Positions 1 to 7,947 of a DNA stretch of 64,000 nt are shown here, one piece after another. Position 1 is the stretch's first letter; each line of letters starts with the position of its first letter. The translations under genes and the position numbers were made by a program. Source of the DNA: Proteobacteria bacterium UBA2363 (GTDB lineage Bacteria > Pseudomonadota > Gammaproteobacteria > Xanthomonadales > UBA2363). The notes below the pieces were generated by a model, which saw only the letters and a list, made by a program, of their open reading frames with translations, made no database searches and was not told the origin of the DNA. The DNA lies in contig DDTN01000015.1 of assembly GCA_002344355.1 (NCBI GenBank), forward strand, positions 70,636 through 134,635, written 5' to 3'.

Positions 1-888
1 GGCGGTCGCAAGGTCGTTTCGGATGCCGCGCGCCAGGCGGCCGGTGAAGGCTCGCGTCAACACGGTATCGTCGGCGGCGGTGTCGAACAGCCGTTCGCGG
101 TGCAGCTCGCTCGCATTCGATTGCCGGCAGGCCAGGAACGCCGTGCCGATCTGCACTGCACTGGCGCCCAGGCTGAGGGCCGCGACGATGCCGCGACCGT
201 CGGCGATGCCGCCGGCGGCCACCACCGGCGCCCGCACGGCATCGACCACCTGGGGCAGCAGGGCCAGGCCGCCGGTCAGGCAATCCTCCGGACGGCGCAG
301 GAAGGACACCCGGTGACCACCGGCCTCGAAACCGCTGGCGACGATCGCATCGACGCCGGCGTCGTCGAGCGCGCGCGCCTCCGCCACCGTGGTTGCCGTA
401 CCGAGGGTCAGGATGCCGAGCGCGCGGCAGCGGTCGAGCAGCCCGGCGGCGGGCACGCCGAAGACGAAGCTGAACACGGCGGGACGGGCCGCCAGGACGG
501 CCTCCACCTGCGCGTCGAAATCGGGCAGGTAGCGCGGCGGCGGCGGCGGCGCCTCCAGGCCGAGTTGCGCGTACCAGGGCGCAAGCTCGCGCGCATGGCG
601 GTCATGGTCGGAAGCCTGGACCGCCGCGACGGGACTTTCGCCTTCTTCTGCATGCGGCAACCACAGGTTGAGCGCGAAAGGACGGTCGCTGCGCCGACGG
701 ATGTCCGCGGCCACGGAACGGATGCCGTCGCCCTCCAGGTGATGGGCACCGAACGACCCGAGACCCCCCGCCTCGCCCACCGCGACCACCAGCTCGACCG
801 AGGACAGGCCGCCTCCGAACGGACCCTGGACCACCGGCCGGGCGATGCCCAGCCTGGCGGCGAGGTCGCTGTTGCGCCAGGCCTTCAC
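1..888 (-). CDS. Nitronate monooxygenase, C-terminus beyond left edge
   Basis: FMN-dependent nitronate monooxygenase (2-nitropropane dioxygenase family), which oxidises alkyl nitronates. The frame starts at GTG 888-886, which overlaps the TGA of the upstream gst gene (GTGA), so the two are probably translationally coupled. It runs off the left edge after 296 codons; the family is usually 320-350 residues, so only the end is missing. The N-terminal barrel strand reads RPVVQGPFGGG. The family signature SGFEAGGHR is at residues 185-193, with H192 as the presumed catalytic base. A phosphate-binding VVAAGGIADGRG turn follows. A five-proline run lies near residue 115. The gene sits in a two-gene unit with gst, divergent from a LysR regulator that probably controls it. 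Family assignment is firm; the natural substrate is inferred. Confidence 0.88.
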   Translation of the reverse strand, partial: MKAWRNSDLAARLGIARPVVQGPFGGGLSSVELVVAVGEAGGLGSFGAHHLEGDGIRSVAADIRRRSDRPFALNLWLPHAEEGESPVAAVQASDHDRHARELAPWYAQLGLEAPPPPPRYLPDFDAQVEAVLAARPAVFSFVFGVPAAGLLDRCRALGILTLGTATTVAEARALDDAGVDAIVASGFEAGGHRVSFLRRPEDCLTGGLALLPQVVDAVRAPVVAAGGIADGRGIVAALSLGASAVQIGTAFLACRQSNASELHRERLFDTAADDTVLTRAFTGRLARGIRNDLATA

Positions 889-1490
889 CGGGTCAGACCC
901 TCGGCCCGCAGGGCCGCCTGCACGGCCGGTCGTCGCGCGACGCGGGCGAGCAGGGCCTGCAGGTTCCCGAGGTCGGAGAGGTCGAGGGCAACCAGGCGGG
1001 CCCAGCCGGCCACCACGAACAGGTAGGCATCGGCCAGGCTGTAGCCGCTGTCCACCAGGTATTCGCGGCCGGCCAGGCGCCCCTCCAGCCATTCGAAGCG
1101 GCCGCGCAGACGTGCCCGCAGATGGGCGCGGGCCGCGTCGTCGAGACCGGCGTCGAACAGGGGCGAGAAACCCTTGTGCAGCTCGGTTCCGATGAAGGCC
1201 TGCCATTCCAGGACCCGGTAGCGGGCCTCGCCCGCAGGCGGCAGAAGCACGGTATCGCCAGCGGACTCGACGATGTACTGGGCGATCACCGCGCCCTCGG
1301 TGAGCACATCCCCTGGCGCCCGCTCCAGGACCGGCACCTGATCGCGGTCGTTGACCTGGGCCAGCGGTCGGCCGTCCTCGATGCGGTGGCTGCGCAGGTC
1401 GACCCGCGCCAGTTCGAATTCGGTGCCGATCTCACGCAGGAGGATGTGGGAGACCAGAGAGCAGGTGCCCGGACTGTAGTAGAGCTTCAT
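885..1490 (-). CDS. gstA: Beta-class glutathione S-transferase
   Basis: Cytosolic glutathione S-transferase of 201 residues, the usual length for the beta class. It begins MKLYYSPGTCSLVSH; Cys10 is the catalytic/glutathione-binding cysteine typical of bacterial beta GSTs. The thioredoxin-fold half contains QVPVLE (cis-Pro) and the glutathione-contacting TEGAVIAQYI. The helical C-terminal half contains ELHKGFSPLF and SLADAYLF, closely matching E. coli GstA. The ATG has an upstream GGAG and a TAGGCT -10 box about 28 nt away. The stop overlaps the GTG of the nitronate monooxygenase gene, suggesting one detoxification operon regulated by the divergent LysR. Confidence 0.93.
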   Translation of the reverse strand: MKLYYSPGTCSLVSHILLREIGTEFELARVDLRSHRIEDGRPLAQVNDRDQVPVLERAPGDVLTEGAVIAQYIVESAGDTVLLPPAGEARYRVLEWQAFIGTELHKGFSPLFDAGLDDAARAHLRARLRGRFEWLEGRLAGREYLVDSGYSLADAYLFVVAGWARLVALDLSDLGNLQALLARVARRPAVQAALRAEGLTR

Positions 1491-1517
1491 TTCGACTCCG
1501 TCGGATTGGGAGCCGAC

Positions 1518-1523
1518 AGCCTA
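1518..1523 (-). promoter_or_regulatory. Candidate -10 box of gst operon
   Basis: TAGGCT on the minus strand, 27 nt before the gst ATG. The same hexamer occurs before ppc and the S33 peptidase gene. No clear -35 is seen. Confidence 0.4.
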
Positions 1524-1554
1524 TTCCCGCCCATGGCGGCAAAGAATGCACCAC

Positions 1555-1567
1555 AATGAACTTCATT
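1555..1567. promoter_or_regulatory. Inverted repeat in gst/lysR divergent region, probable LysR operator
   Basis: Perfect inverted repeat AATGAA-C-TTCATT in an AT-richer patch of the 94-bp region between divergent gst and the LysR gene, 18 bp before the LysR ATG. A palindrome of this size and place fits a LysR-type operator. Binding by the adjacent regulator is inferred. Confidence 0.5.
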
Positions 1568-1584
1568 GATTACCTGGTGTGCCT

Positions 1585-2526
1585 ATGATTCGCGCCCTGG
1601 ACGACCTCATGCTGGGCAGCCTCGAACTCTTCTGCCTCGCCGCCGAATGCGGAGGCTTCTCGGCCGCCGCGCAGCGGGCGGGCCTGACGCCCGCGGCGGT
1701 CAGCCGGAGCGTCGGCCGCCTGGAGGCGCGCCTTGGCACCCGACTGTTCGTCCGCAGCACGCGTCGCGTGCGCCTGACCGAGGCCGGCCGGCTGTATCAC
1801 CAGGAATGCCGGGCGGCGCTGTCCCGGCTCGGCGAGGCCGAACGACGCCTGGCCGGCGTCCAGGCGCAGGTCGCCGGCACCGTGAGGCTAAGCGTGCCCA
1901 CGGCCCTGGGCCACCGCCGCGTCCTGCCGGCGCTGGCCGGGCTTCGCCGGCAGTGGCCGGCCCTGGATTTCGACGTGCACCTGGACAACCGCAACGTCGA
2001 CTTCATCGCCGAGGGCTTCGACCTTGCGATCCGTGGCCGGGAGCCGCCCGACTCCGGCCTGGTCGCGCGGCGCCTGCTCGACGACCCGCTGGTGGTGGTG
2101 GCGGCGCCGGACTACCTGCGGCGACGCGGCACGCCGGTCACGATCGACGATCTGGCGCAGCATGACTGCCTCCAGTTCATCCTGCCCAGCACCGGCCAGC
2201 GGGTGCCCTGGCAGTTCCGCGTCGACGGCCGCGACCTGGACCTGGCGACCCGGGGGGGCATGTGCTGCAGCGGCGACGTCCAGGCCCAGGTGACGCTGGC
2301 CAGGGAAGGCGCCGGCCTCGCCCAGGTGGCCAGCCACATGGCGGCCAGCGAGTTGGCGCGTGGCGAACTGGTCGAGGTGATGGCCGCGCATGCCGGGCGC
2401 AGCCGGCCGTTCTCCCTGCTGTATCCCGCCGACCGGCACATGCCGCAACGACTGCGGGTGGTGGTCGATCACCTGCTGACCACCTTCGGCCGGCAACCCG
2501 TCGGACACGTCGGCGCGACCGCCTGA
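1585..2526 (+). CDS. LysR-family transcriptional regulator
   Basis: LysR-type regulator of 313 residues. The N-terminal winged helix-turn-helix (about residues 8-65) reads LELFCLAAECGGFSAAAQRA followed by TPAAVSRSVGRLE and the wing RLFVRSTRRVRLTEAG. A linker helix and a periplasmic-binding-protein-like effector domain (about 95-300) follow. I chose ATG 1585; an in-frame GTG lies two codons upstream and another ATG eight codons downstream. It is divergent from gst-nitronate monooxygenase and is probably their regulator. The effector cannot be read from the sequence. Confidence 0.92.
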   Translation: MIRALDDLMLGSLELFCLAAECGGFSAAAQRAGLTPAAVSRSVGRLEARLGTRLFVRSTRRVRLTEAGRLYHQECRAALSRLGEAERRLAGVQAQVAGTVRLSVPTALGHRRVLPALAGLRRQWPALDFDVHLDNRNVDFIAEGFDLAIRGREPPDSGLVARRLLDDPLVVVAAPDYLRRRGTPVTIDDLAQHDCLQFILPSTGQRVPWQFRVDGRDLDLATRGGMCCSGDVQAQVTLAREGAGLAQVASHMAASELARGELVEVMAAHAGRSRPFSLLYPADRHMPQRLRVVVDHLLTTFGRQPVGHVGATA

Positions 2527-2548
2527 TCCGCATGCCGGTCGCTCCGTG

Positions 2549-2601
2549 TGCCCCGCGAAACCTCGGGGCATGCGGGGCGCCGGCGTCGCGCCGGCGCCCC
2601 G
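2549..2601. terminator. Tandem GC stem-loops between convergent lysR and Spy-like genes
   Basis: Two perfect hairpins lie side by side. TGCCCCG pairs with CGGGGCA across an 8-nt loop (2549-2570). CGGGGCGCCGGCG pairs with CGCCGGCGCCCCG across TCG (2573-2601). They fill the gap between the stops at 2526 and 2609, so they can serve both strands. There is no U-tract. Confidence 0.6.
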
Positions 2602-2608
2602 TCGGGCC

Positions 2609-3034
2609 TCACTCGCCGTGGTGGCGACGGTGGCGCTTGCCGTGGCCGCGGTGGCCCTCGCCACGACGGGCCTGCCAGGCCTCGCGGCGCTCGGCGCGCA
2701 GGGTGTCCAGCTGCGCCTTCTGCTCGGCGCTCAGGATGGCATCGACCTGGGCCTGGCCCTGGGCGCGCAGGGCACGCGACTCCTCGCGGTGCCGCTGGCT
2801 CAGCGCCATGCGCTCGGCGTGCTGGGCGCGCATCACCGCCTCCAGCTCCAGCTTCTGCGCCTGGGTGAGGTTGAGCTCGGTGGCCATGCGGTCCAGGTAT
2901 CGGGCCATGTGCTGCTCGGCGCGCTCGGCGCGATCCGGGCGGGCGCCGGGCTCCCCGACGGCCGGCTGCGCGTGGGCGAAGGCGGACAGGCCCAGGGCCA
3001 GGGCGGTGGTGGTGGCGAGCATCAGCTTGTTCAT
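2609..3034 (-). CDS. Periplasmic Spy/CpxP-like LTxxQ protein
   Basis: Predicted periplasmic protein of 141 residues with signal peptide MNKLMLATTTALALGLSAFAHA. The mature part is helical and charged, with two LTxxQ-type repeats (LNLTQAQKLELE and LSAEQKAQLD), the hallmark of Spy/CpxP-family chaperones and stress sensors. The C-terminus (HRGHGKRHRRHHGE) is rich in His and Arg, which could bind metal. The start at 3034 is preceded by AAGGAG at good spacing; an earlier in-frame ATG would lack a signal peptide at the N-terminus. It stands alone, convergent with the LysR gene. A chaperone role is inferred from the family. Confidence 0.75.
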   Translation of the reverse strand: MNKLMLATTTALALGLSAFAHAQPAVGEPGARPDRAERAEQHMARYLDRMATELNLTQAQKLELEAVMRAQHAERMALSQRHREESRALRAQGQAQVDAILSAEQKAQLDTLRAERREAWQARRGEGHRGHGKRHRRHHGE

Positions 3035-3178
3035 CGACGTCTCCTTGGACGGGCCGGGCAGCACCATGCGTCCCGTGGCTGCCACCCTGACCGCCAAGCT
3101 GGCAGCAAGCATGGAGGAATCATGGCGGCGCCGGCGCGGTTGGGCGTCGGTTCACGCTGGCGCGGCGTCGATGCGCGC

Positions 3179-4114
3179 TCACCGGTGCCGCGCGGCGGTG
3201 CGATCGGGCAGCGGCGCCAGGCCGGCGGCCGGCGCGGTCGGCGGCGGCGCCGAACGCCGGCTGGCCAGCGCGCGCAGGGCGATCGCCAGGACACCGGCCA
3301 GCACCAGGGCGCCGCCCAGCAGCAGGCGCGGACCCGGGCGGTCGCCCCAGATCAGCACGCCCAGCAGCACCGCCAGCACCGGTGCCAGCAACAGGTAGGG
3401 CGTGATGGTGGAGACGCCATGGCGGCGCACCAGCCAGAAGTACAGGCCGTGGCCGAGCACGGACGCCGCCAGCGCCGAATAGGCCGCGCCGGCCCAGGCC
3501 AGCGCCGGCGCCGCCGCCAGCAGCGGCCCGGGCGCGCCTTCCAGGGGCCAGGACAGCAGGACCATCGGCGGCAGCCCGACCAGGGCCGCCCAGGCCTGCA
3601 GCGAGAAGGCGCCGACGCCTTCCAGCCCGCGCATCAGGATCGATCCCGACGCCAGCGCCAGCGCCGCCAGCAACGCCAGGCCCAGGGCCATGGGCTGGCG
3701 CGCCACCTGCGGGTCCAGGCCCAGCACCAGGACGCCGCCGAAGGCCACCGCCACCGCCAGCGCGGTGCGCCAGCCGACCCGCTCGCCGAGCAGCCAGGCC
3801 GCCAGCAGCACGCTCATCGGCACGTAGCTCTGCATGGCGATCGCCACCGTGCTGAGATCGCCGGCGGCGCGCAGCGCCCAGAAATTGAGCGCGAAGTGCA
3901 GGCAGCCGTTCAGCACCGCCACCGCCAGCAGGCGCGGCCAGTGCCCGGGCGCCGGCCGGCGCAGGAACGGCGCCAGCACCAGCAGCACGATGGCCAGCCG
4001 CAGGGCGGTGAACAGCAGGGGCGGAAGCGACAGCAGGGCTGCCGCCGAGGCCAGGAAATTGCCGGCCCAGGCGATGCAGACCAGCAGGACCAGCAGCAGG
4101 TGGCTCAGGGGCAT
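3179..4114 (-). CDS. EamA/DMT-family inner-membrane transporter
   Basis: Ten-helix drug/metabolite transporter of 311 residues with two EamA repeats. The N-terminal helix is HLLLVLLVCIAWAGNFLAS; the first repeat continues through residues about 5-135 and the second from about 145 to 285. The hydrophilic, Pro/Ala/Arg-rich tail is probably cytoplasmic. The start MPLSH at 4114 was chosen because everything upstream in frame is Arg/Pro-rich and non-membrane. Such proteins export metabolites or amino acids; the substrate is unknown. It is monocistronic as far as can be seen. Confidence 0.85.
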   Translation of the reverse strand: MPLSHLLLVLLVCIAWAGNFLASAAALLSLPPLLFTALRLAIVLLVLAPFLRRPAPGHWPRLLAVAVLNGCLHFALNFWALRAAGDLSTVAIAMQSYVPMSVLLAAWLLGERVGWRTALAVAVAFGGVLVLGLDPQVARQPMALGLALLAALALASGSILMRGLEGVGAFSLQAWAALVGLPPMVLLSWPLEGAPGPLLAAAPALAWAGAAYSALAASVLGHGLYFWLVRRHGVSTITPYLLLAPVLAVLLGVLIWGDRPGPRLLLGGALVLAGVLAIALRALASRRSAPPPTAPAAGLAPLPDRTAARHR

Positions 4115-4219
4115 TGGGAAACGTGGATGCCGCCGGGGTCCGGGCCGACCCGCAGCGGATCGCCGGACCAAGGAAGTCCGGACGGCGCGCGACCGTCGCC
4201 CCCCTGGGGGTGCGACGGC

Positions 4220-4265
4220 GCGCGCGGCCCGGGCCGTGCGCCGCGCCCGGGGCAGTGCCCGGGCG
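4220..4265. terminator. Tandem GC stem-loops 3' of the PPC-domain gene
   Basis: A 22-bp near-palindrome with one mismatch (4220-4241, centre CCC/GGG) is followed by CGCCCGGG-GCAGTG-CCCGGGCG (4244-4265). Both lie within 60 bp downstream of the stop at 4278 on the minus strand. No U-tract follows. Confidence 0.5.
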
Positions 4266-4277
4266 GGCTGCGACCGC

Positions 4278-5411
4278 TCAGTTGCCGCCGCGCGGGGCGC
4301 CGACCACCGACAGGGTGTAGGCGCCCTCGCCGCCGCCATAGGAGGTGGCGACCAGCCGGCCCTCGCCATCGGCGTCCAGGGTGACCGTCAGCAGGGCGCT
4401 GTTGCCGCCGCCGCTGTCGTCGTCGCGGGCGTCCTCGCTGAAACGCTCGCCGTCGAAGGTGCCCCATTTCAGCAGCGGGTCGAGGTCCTGCGATTCCATG
4501 CGGGCGACCACCCGCTGGCCCGGGTTGCCCTTGATGCGGTAGACGTCGAAGCGGATCTCCTCGGCGTCGAACGGGTCGCTGTCGTCCAGTCGACCGCGTA
4601 CCGACTCGCCCACCGAGACCTCGGCCACCGTGATCGGCTGCGGCCGCGGCGGGTCGGAGACCAGCAGGGTGTAGGCGCCGCGGGGACTGCTGCTGGGCGA
4701 GGTCACCTTGATGGTGGCATTGCCGCTGGCGCCCAGGCGCGTCGAGAGCCGGGCGTTGAGCCCGGAACCGCCGTCGTCGTCGGAGGCTTCCGAGACGAAG
4801 CTGTCGCCCTGCATGCGGCCGAACTCGACCAGCGGGTCGAAATCGGTGGAGTCGAGCCGGATGACCACCGGCTGGTCGGCGCGTCCCTCGAAGCTGTAGA
4901 GGGCATAGGGGCGGTCGTTGTCGTCGGTGGCGGTGTTGTCGTCGAGGTTGCCGGTGGCGGCCTGGTTCAGCCGGACCGGACGCACCGTGGGCCGCGCCTG
5001 CGGCGGCAGCTCGGTGACCCGCAGGGTGAAGGCCCCGGTGGCATCGGCGCCCACCGAGTTGGCGCGGATCTGCACCTGGCCGCTGGCCGGCAGGGTGTAG
5101 CTCAGGCGGCTGTTGAAGCCCTCGCCGCCGTCGTCGTCGGTGCGGCAGTCGCCCGGGCAGCCAGGCGCGGCGACCGTGCCGACCGCCAGGTAGGCGTCGA
5201 AGTCGCTGGATTCCATGTCGACGCGGATGCGGTCGCCGGCGCGGCCGCGGAAGGTGTACAGGACATACGGCGTGCCGTCGTCGGCGCGCGGGCTGTCCGC
5301 CGACAGCGAACCGTCGACCGCCTGGCCGGCGCGGATCGGCGTCTGCGCGGAGGCGGCGCCCGCCGCGAGGGCGGCAAGCAGGGCGAGGGCGAGTGCGTTG
5401 CGGGTGGTCAT
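4278..5411 (-). CDS. Secreted protein with three PPC-type domains
   Basis: Predicted exported protein of 377 residues: signal peptide (MTTRNALALALLAALAAGAASAQ cleavage region) followed only by three tandem beta-sandwich repeats of the bacterial pre-peptidase C-terminal type, roughly residues 28-135, 143-250 and 258-375. Each repeat has the same order: a Y-x-[LF]-F or YRIKG strand, a D/E-S-x-D-[FL]-D-x-[YL] strand, an acidic D-D-D-x-G loop that could bind calcium, and a closing G-A-[FY]-T-L. PPC domains normally trail secreted peptidases, so an all-PPC protein without a catalytic domain is unusual. A role in adhesion or as a cell-surface accessory is possible but unproven. Confidence 0.8.
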   Translation of the reverse strand: MTTRNALALALLAALAAGAASAQTPIRAGQAVDGSLSADSPRADDGTPYVLYTFRGRAGDRIRVDMESSDFDAYLAVGTVAAPGCPGDCRTDDDGGEGFNSRLSYTLPASGQVQIRANSVGADATGAFTLRVTELPPQARPTVRPVRLNQAATGNLDDNTATDDNDRPYALYSFEGRADQPVVIRLDSTDFDPLVEFGRMQGDSFVSEASDDDGGSGLNARLSTRLGASGNATIKVTSPSSSPRGAYTLLVSDPPRPQPITVAEVSVGESVRGRLDDSDPFDAEEIRFDVYRIKGNPGQRVVARMESQDLDPLLKWGTFDGERFSEDARDDDSGGGNSALLTVTLDADGEGRLVATSYGGGEGAYTLSVVGAPRGGN

Positions 5412-5578
5412 GGCCTGATTCTCGGTTGGGATCGTGCGGACCACCGGCAAGGCCGGTGGGACCAGGCGGGCGCAGGCGCCGCCGCGGCGGCAAGTTTCAC
5501 ACGACCGCGACGGTGGGCGCCATCGGTGCGGGCGCGCCCGCCCCGGGGTGTTGCAACGCCGGAAACGCCGCGCAGGGG

Positions 5579-6061
5579 TCAGTAGGGCACCCGCAGTCGC
5601 CGCATCGCCTTGGCCATCAGCCAGGCGGGGCCGACCAGCAGGTAGAACAGGTCGGTGAAGAAGGACGGCTTGCGGCCCTCGATGCGATGGCCGATGAACT
5701 GCCCGAGCCAGGCGACCACGAACACGGCGACCGCCAGCAGGGCCAGGTCGCGCGGCCCGAGCAGGCGGAACAGCAGCTCGGTGAGGAAGGCCAGGAGCAC
5801 GAACACCAGGGCCATCGCCAGGCCCAGCCGGCGCGACTGCCGGTAATACCAGACGAAGGCCAGGAACATGGCGAGGGCCGCCCACAGCCCGGGACGGCCG
5901 AGCAGGGCCGGCACCGGCACCGTCCAGAGCAGGGCGATCACGCTCCACAGGATGGCCGGCACGCACAGCCAGTGGATCAGCTGATTGGTGGGATTGCGGT
6001 GGTCCGCCCCGTAGTGGGCGAAGTAGCGGTCGATGCTGCGCGGTTCGGCATTGGGGTCCAT
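5579..6061 (-). CDS. Mpo1-like (DUF962) integral membrane protein
   Basis: Membrane protein of 160 residues resembling the Mpo1/YGL010w (DUF962) family; yeast Mpo1 is a 2-hydroxy fatty acid dioxygenase. The N-terminal signature reads RYFAHYGADHRNPTNQLIHW, with the conserved His residues of HYG and IHW. Four hydrophobic helices follow, then WLGQFIGHRIEGRKPSFF with another conserved His. The full-length frame begins MDPNAEPRSID at 6061; upstream in-frame codons are Arg-rich. A TATGCT box seven nt before the ATG and no Shine-Dalgarno suggest a leaderless mRNA. Bacterial function is inferred only from the yeast enzyme. Confidence 0.8.
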   Translation of the reverse strand: MDPNAEPRSIDRYFAHYGADHRNPTNQLIHWLCVPAILWSVIALLWTVPVPALLGRPGLWAALAMFLAFVWYYRQSRRLGLAMALVFVLLAFLTELLFRLLGPRDLALLAVAVFVVAWLGQFIGHRIEGRKPSFFTDLFYLLVGPAWLMAKAMRRLRVPY

Positions 6062-6068
6062 GACCGCG

Positions 6069-6074
6069 AGCATA
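6069..6074 (-). promoter_or_regulatory. Leaderless-type -10 box of the Mpo1-like gene
   Basis: TATGCT on the minus strand, separated from the ATG by seven nt (6062-6068). No Shine-Dalgarno is present. Confidence 0.5.
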
Positions 6075-6168
6075 CGACGGAACCGGCGGCGGTCACGCCG
6101 CGGCGCAGCGTGGCGCGATGCCATCGGAAGGCGCCGGCCGGTGGGCGGTTGCAAGTCGGCGGGTCGGC

Positions 6169-6188
6169 GCTGGCCGACACCGGCCAGC
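6169..6188. terminator. Stem-loop 3' of parB
   Basis: Perfect hairpin GCTGGCCG-ACAC-CGGCCAGC, about 34 bp downstream of the parB stop on the minus strand. No U-tract. Confidence 0.45.
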
Positions 6189-6221
6189 ACGGCGCGCGCC
6201 GCGGACGCCGCGAGGACGCGG

Positions 6222-7109
6222 TCAGTCGCGGCGCAGGCGCTCGAGCACGCCGTCGAGTTCGTCGAGGCTGTGGTAGCGGATCACCACCTGGCCCTTGCCG
6301 GCGCGGCCGTGGCGGATGCTGACCGGCGCGCACAGGCGTTCGGCCAGTTCCTGCTCGAGCCGGCTGATGTCCGGGTCCGGCCGCGCCGGTGCCGGCCGCC
6401 CGGCCGTCTTCCCCGGCGCCGGCGCCTGGCGCGCCGCCTGCTCGAGCTGGCGCACGCTCCAGCCTTCGGCGGCGGCCTGCTCGGCCAGTCGCACGGCCTG
6501 CGGCTCGGGCAGGGTCAGCAGGGCACGGGCATGGCCCATGTCCAGGCTGCCGGCCTCGACCAGGGTCCGGATCGCCGCCGGCAGCTCGAGCAGGCGCAGC
6601 AGGTTGCTGACCGCGGCCCGCGAGCGCCCGACCGCGTCGGCGACCTCCTGGTGGGTCAGCTCGAACTCGTCGATCAGCCGGCGCAGGGCGTTCGCCTCCT
6701 CCAGCGGGTTGAGGTCCTCGCGCTGGATGTTCTCGATCAGGGCCATCGCGACGGTGGCGCGGTCGTCGACGTCGCGCACCAGGCAGGGCACCTTGGCCAG
6801 GCCGGCCTGGCGGGCGGCGCGCCAGCGGCGTTCGCCGGCGATGATCTCGAAGCCGCCGTCGACCGGCCGGGCGACGATCGGCTGGATCAGGCCCTGGGCG
6901 CGGATCGACTGCGCCAGTTCCTCGAGCGCCTCCGGCGCGATCGCCTGGCGCGGCTGGTAACGGCCCGGTCGCAGGGCGTCGATCGCCAGTTCGCGCAGCT
7001 CGCCCTCGTCGGCGGCCGGCACCGGTTCGCCGGCGCCCGGGCGCACGGCATTGCCGCCCAGCAGGGCGTCCAGGCCGCGGCCGAGGCCGCGCTTCTTGGC
7101 GGCGGCCAT
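6222..7109 (-). CDS. parB: Chromosome-partitioning protein ParB
   Basis: ParB/Spo0J-family CTP-dependent DNA clamp, 295 residues, which binds parS and is moved by ParA. It starts with the conserved KKRGLGRGLDALLGG motif that contacts ParA. The CTP-binding ParB/Srx domain (about 40-130) contains RPGRYQPRQ and GERRWRAA, followed by the NIQREDLNPLEEA helix. A helix-turn-helix (about 150-185) reads THQEVADAVGRSRAAVSNLLRLLELP. A C-terminal dimerisation region with HGRAGKGQVVIRYHSLDELD ends the protein. It lies 18 bp downstream of parA in the usual rsmG-parA-parB order. No parS 16-mer was seen nearby. Confidence 0.97.
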   Translation of the reverse strand: MAAAKKRGLGRGLDALLGGNAVRPGAGEPVPAADEGELRELAIDALRPGRYQPRQAIAPEALEELAQSIRAQGLIQPIVARPVDGGFEIIAGERRWRAARQAGLAKVPCLVRDVDDRATVAMALIENIQREDLNPLEEANALRRLIDEFELTHQEVADAVGRSRAAVSNLLRLLELPAAIRTLVEAGSLDMGHARALLTLPEPQAVRLAEQAAAEGWSVRQLEQAARQAPAPGKTAGRPAPARPDPDISRLEQELAERLCAPVSIRHGRAGKGQVVIRYHSLDELDGVLERLRRD

Positions 7110-7127
7110 CAGCCGTTCCTCCTCGGG

Positions 7128-7928
7128 TCAGCCATGGGCGCCCCGCTGGCCGGCGCCGGCCTGGGCGGCACGCTCGCGCTTGAGCATCTCGCCGGCCAGG
7201 CCCAGGTAGGCGATGGCGCCGCGCGAATCGCGGTCGTACAGGGTGATCGGCTGGCCGTGGCTGGGCGCCTCGGCCAGCCGGACGTTGCGCGGGATGATGG
7301 TGCGGAACAGGCGGTCGCCGAAGTGGTCGGCGAGCTGCGCGGAGACGTCCTGGCCGAGGTTGTTGCGGCCGTCGTACATGGTCCGCAGCAGGCCTTCGAT
7401 GGTCAGCCGCGGGTTGGTGTGGGCGCGGATCGCCTCGATCGTCTTCATCAGCTTTGACAGGCCGTCGAGCGCGAAGAACTCGCACTGCATGGGGATCAGC
7501 ACGCTGTCGGCGGCGGTCAGCGCGTTGATGGTGAGCAGGCTGAGCGAGGGCGGGCAGTCGATCAGGATGTAGTCGTAGTCGCCGGCGACCGCCTTCAGGG
7601 CGTTGCCCAGCCGGTGCTCGCGCGCCAGGCCGTCCATCAGCTTGACCTCGGCGGCGGTCAGGTCGCCGTTGCCGGGCAGCACGTCGATGCCGCCGCTGCC
7701 CGGGACGATGGCGGCACGGGCCGGGCATTCCTCCAGCAGGACGGCGCAGCCGTTCGGCGCGTCGGCGTCCTTGTCGATGCCGGCGGCCATGGTGGCGTGG
7801 CCCTGGGGATCCATGTCGACCACCAGCACGCGCCGGTTCATCTCGGCCAGGGCGGCGGCGAGATTCACGCAGGTCGTGGTCTTGGCGACCCCGCCCTTCT
7901 GGTTGGCGATGGCGATGATGCGGCTCAT
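7128..7928 (-). CDS. parA: Chromosome-partitioning ATPase ParA
   Basis: ParA/Soj ATPase of 266 residues that partners ParB in origin segregation. The start MSRIIAIANQKGG at 7928 places the deviant Walker A motif KGGVAKTT at residues 11-18; Ala replaces the more common Gly before the second Lys. Walker A' VVDMDPQGHAT and the LIDCPPSL motif follow. The C-terminal half contains RTMYDGRNNL and IIPRNVRLAEAPSHG, typical of chromosomal ParA. It is 19 bp downstream of rsmG and 18 bp upstream of parB, a probable operon. Confidence 0.97.
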   Translation of the reverse strand: MSRIIAIANQKGGVAKTTTCVNLAAALAEMNRRVLVVDMDPQGHATMAAGIDKDADAPNGCAVLLEECPARAAIVPGSGGIDVLPGNGDLTAAEVKLMDGLAREHRLGNALKAVAGDYDYILIDCPPSLSLLTINALTAADSVLIPMQCEFFALDGLSKLMKTIEAIRAHTNPRLTIEGLLRTMYDGRNNLGQDVSAQLADHFGDRLFRTIIPRNVRLAEAPSHGQPITLYDRDSRGAIAYLGLAGEMLKRERAAQAGAGQRGAHG

Positions 7929-7947
7929 GGGCCCGTGGTGGCGACGC

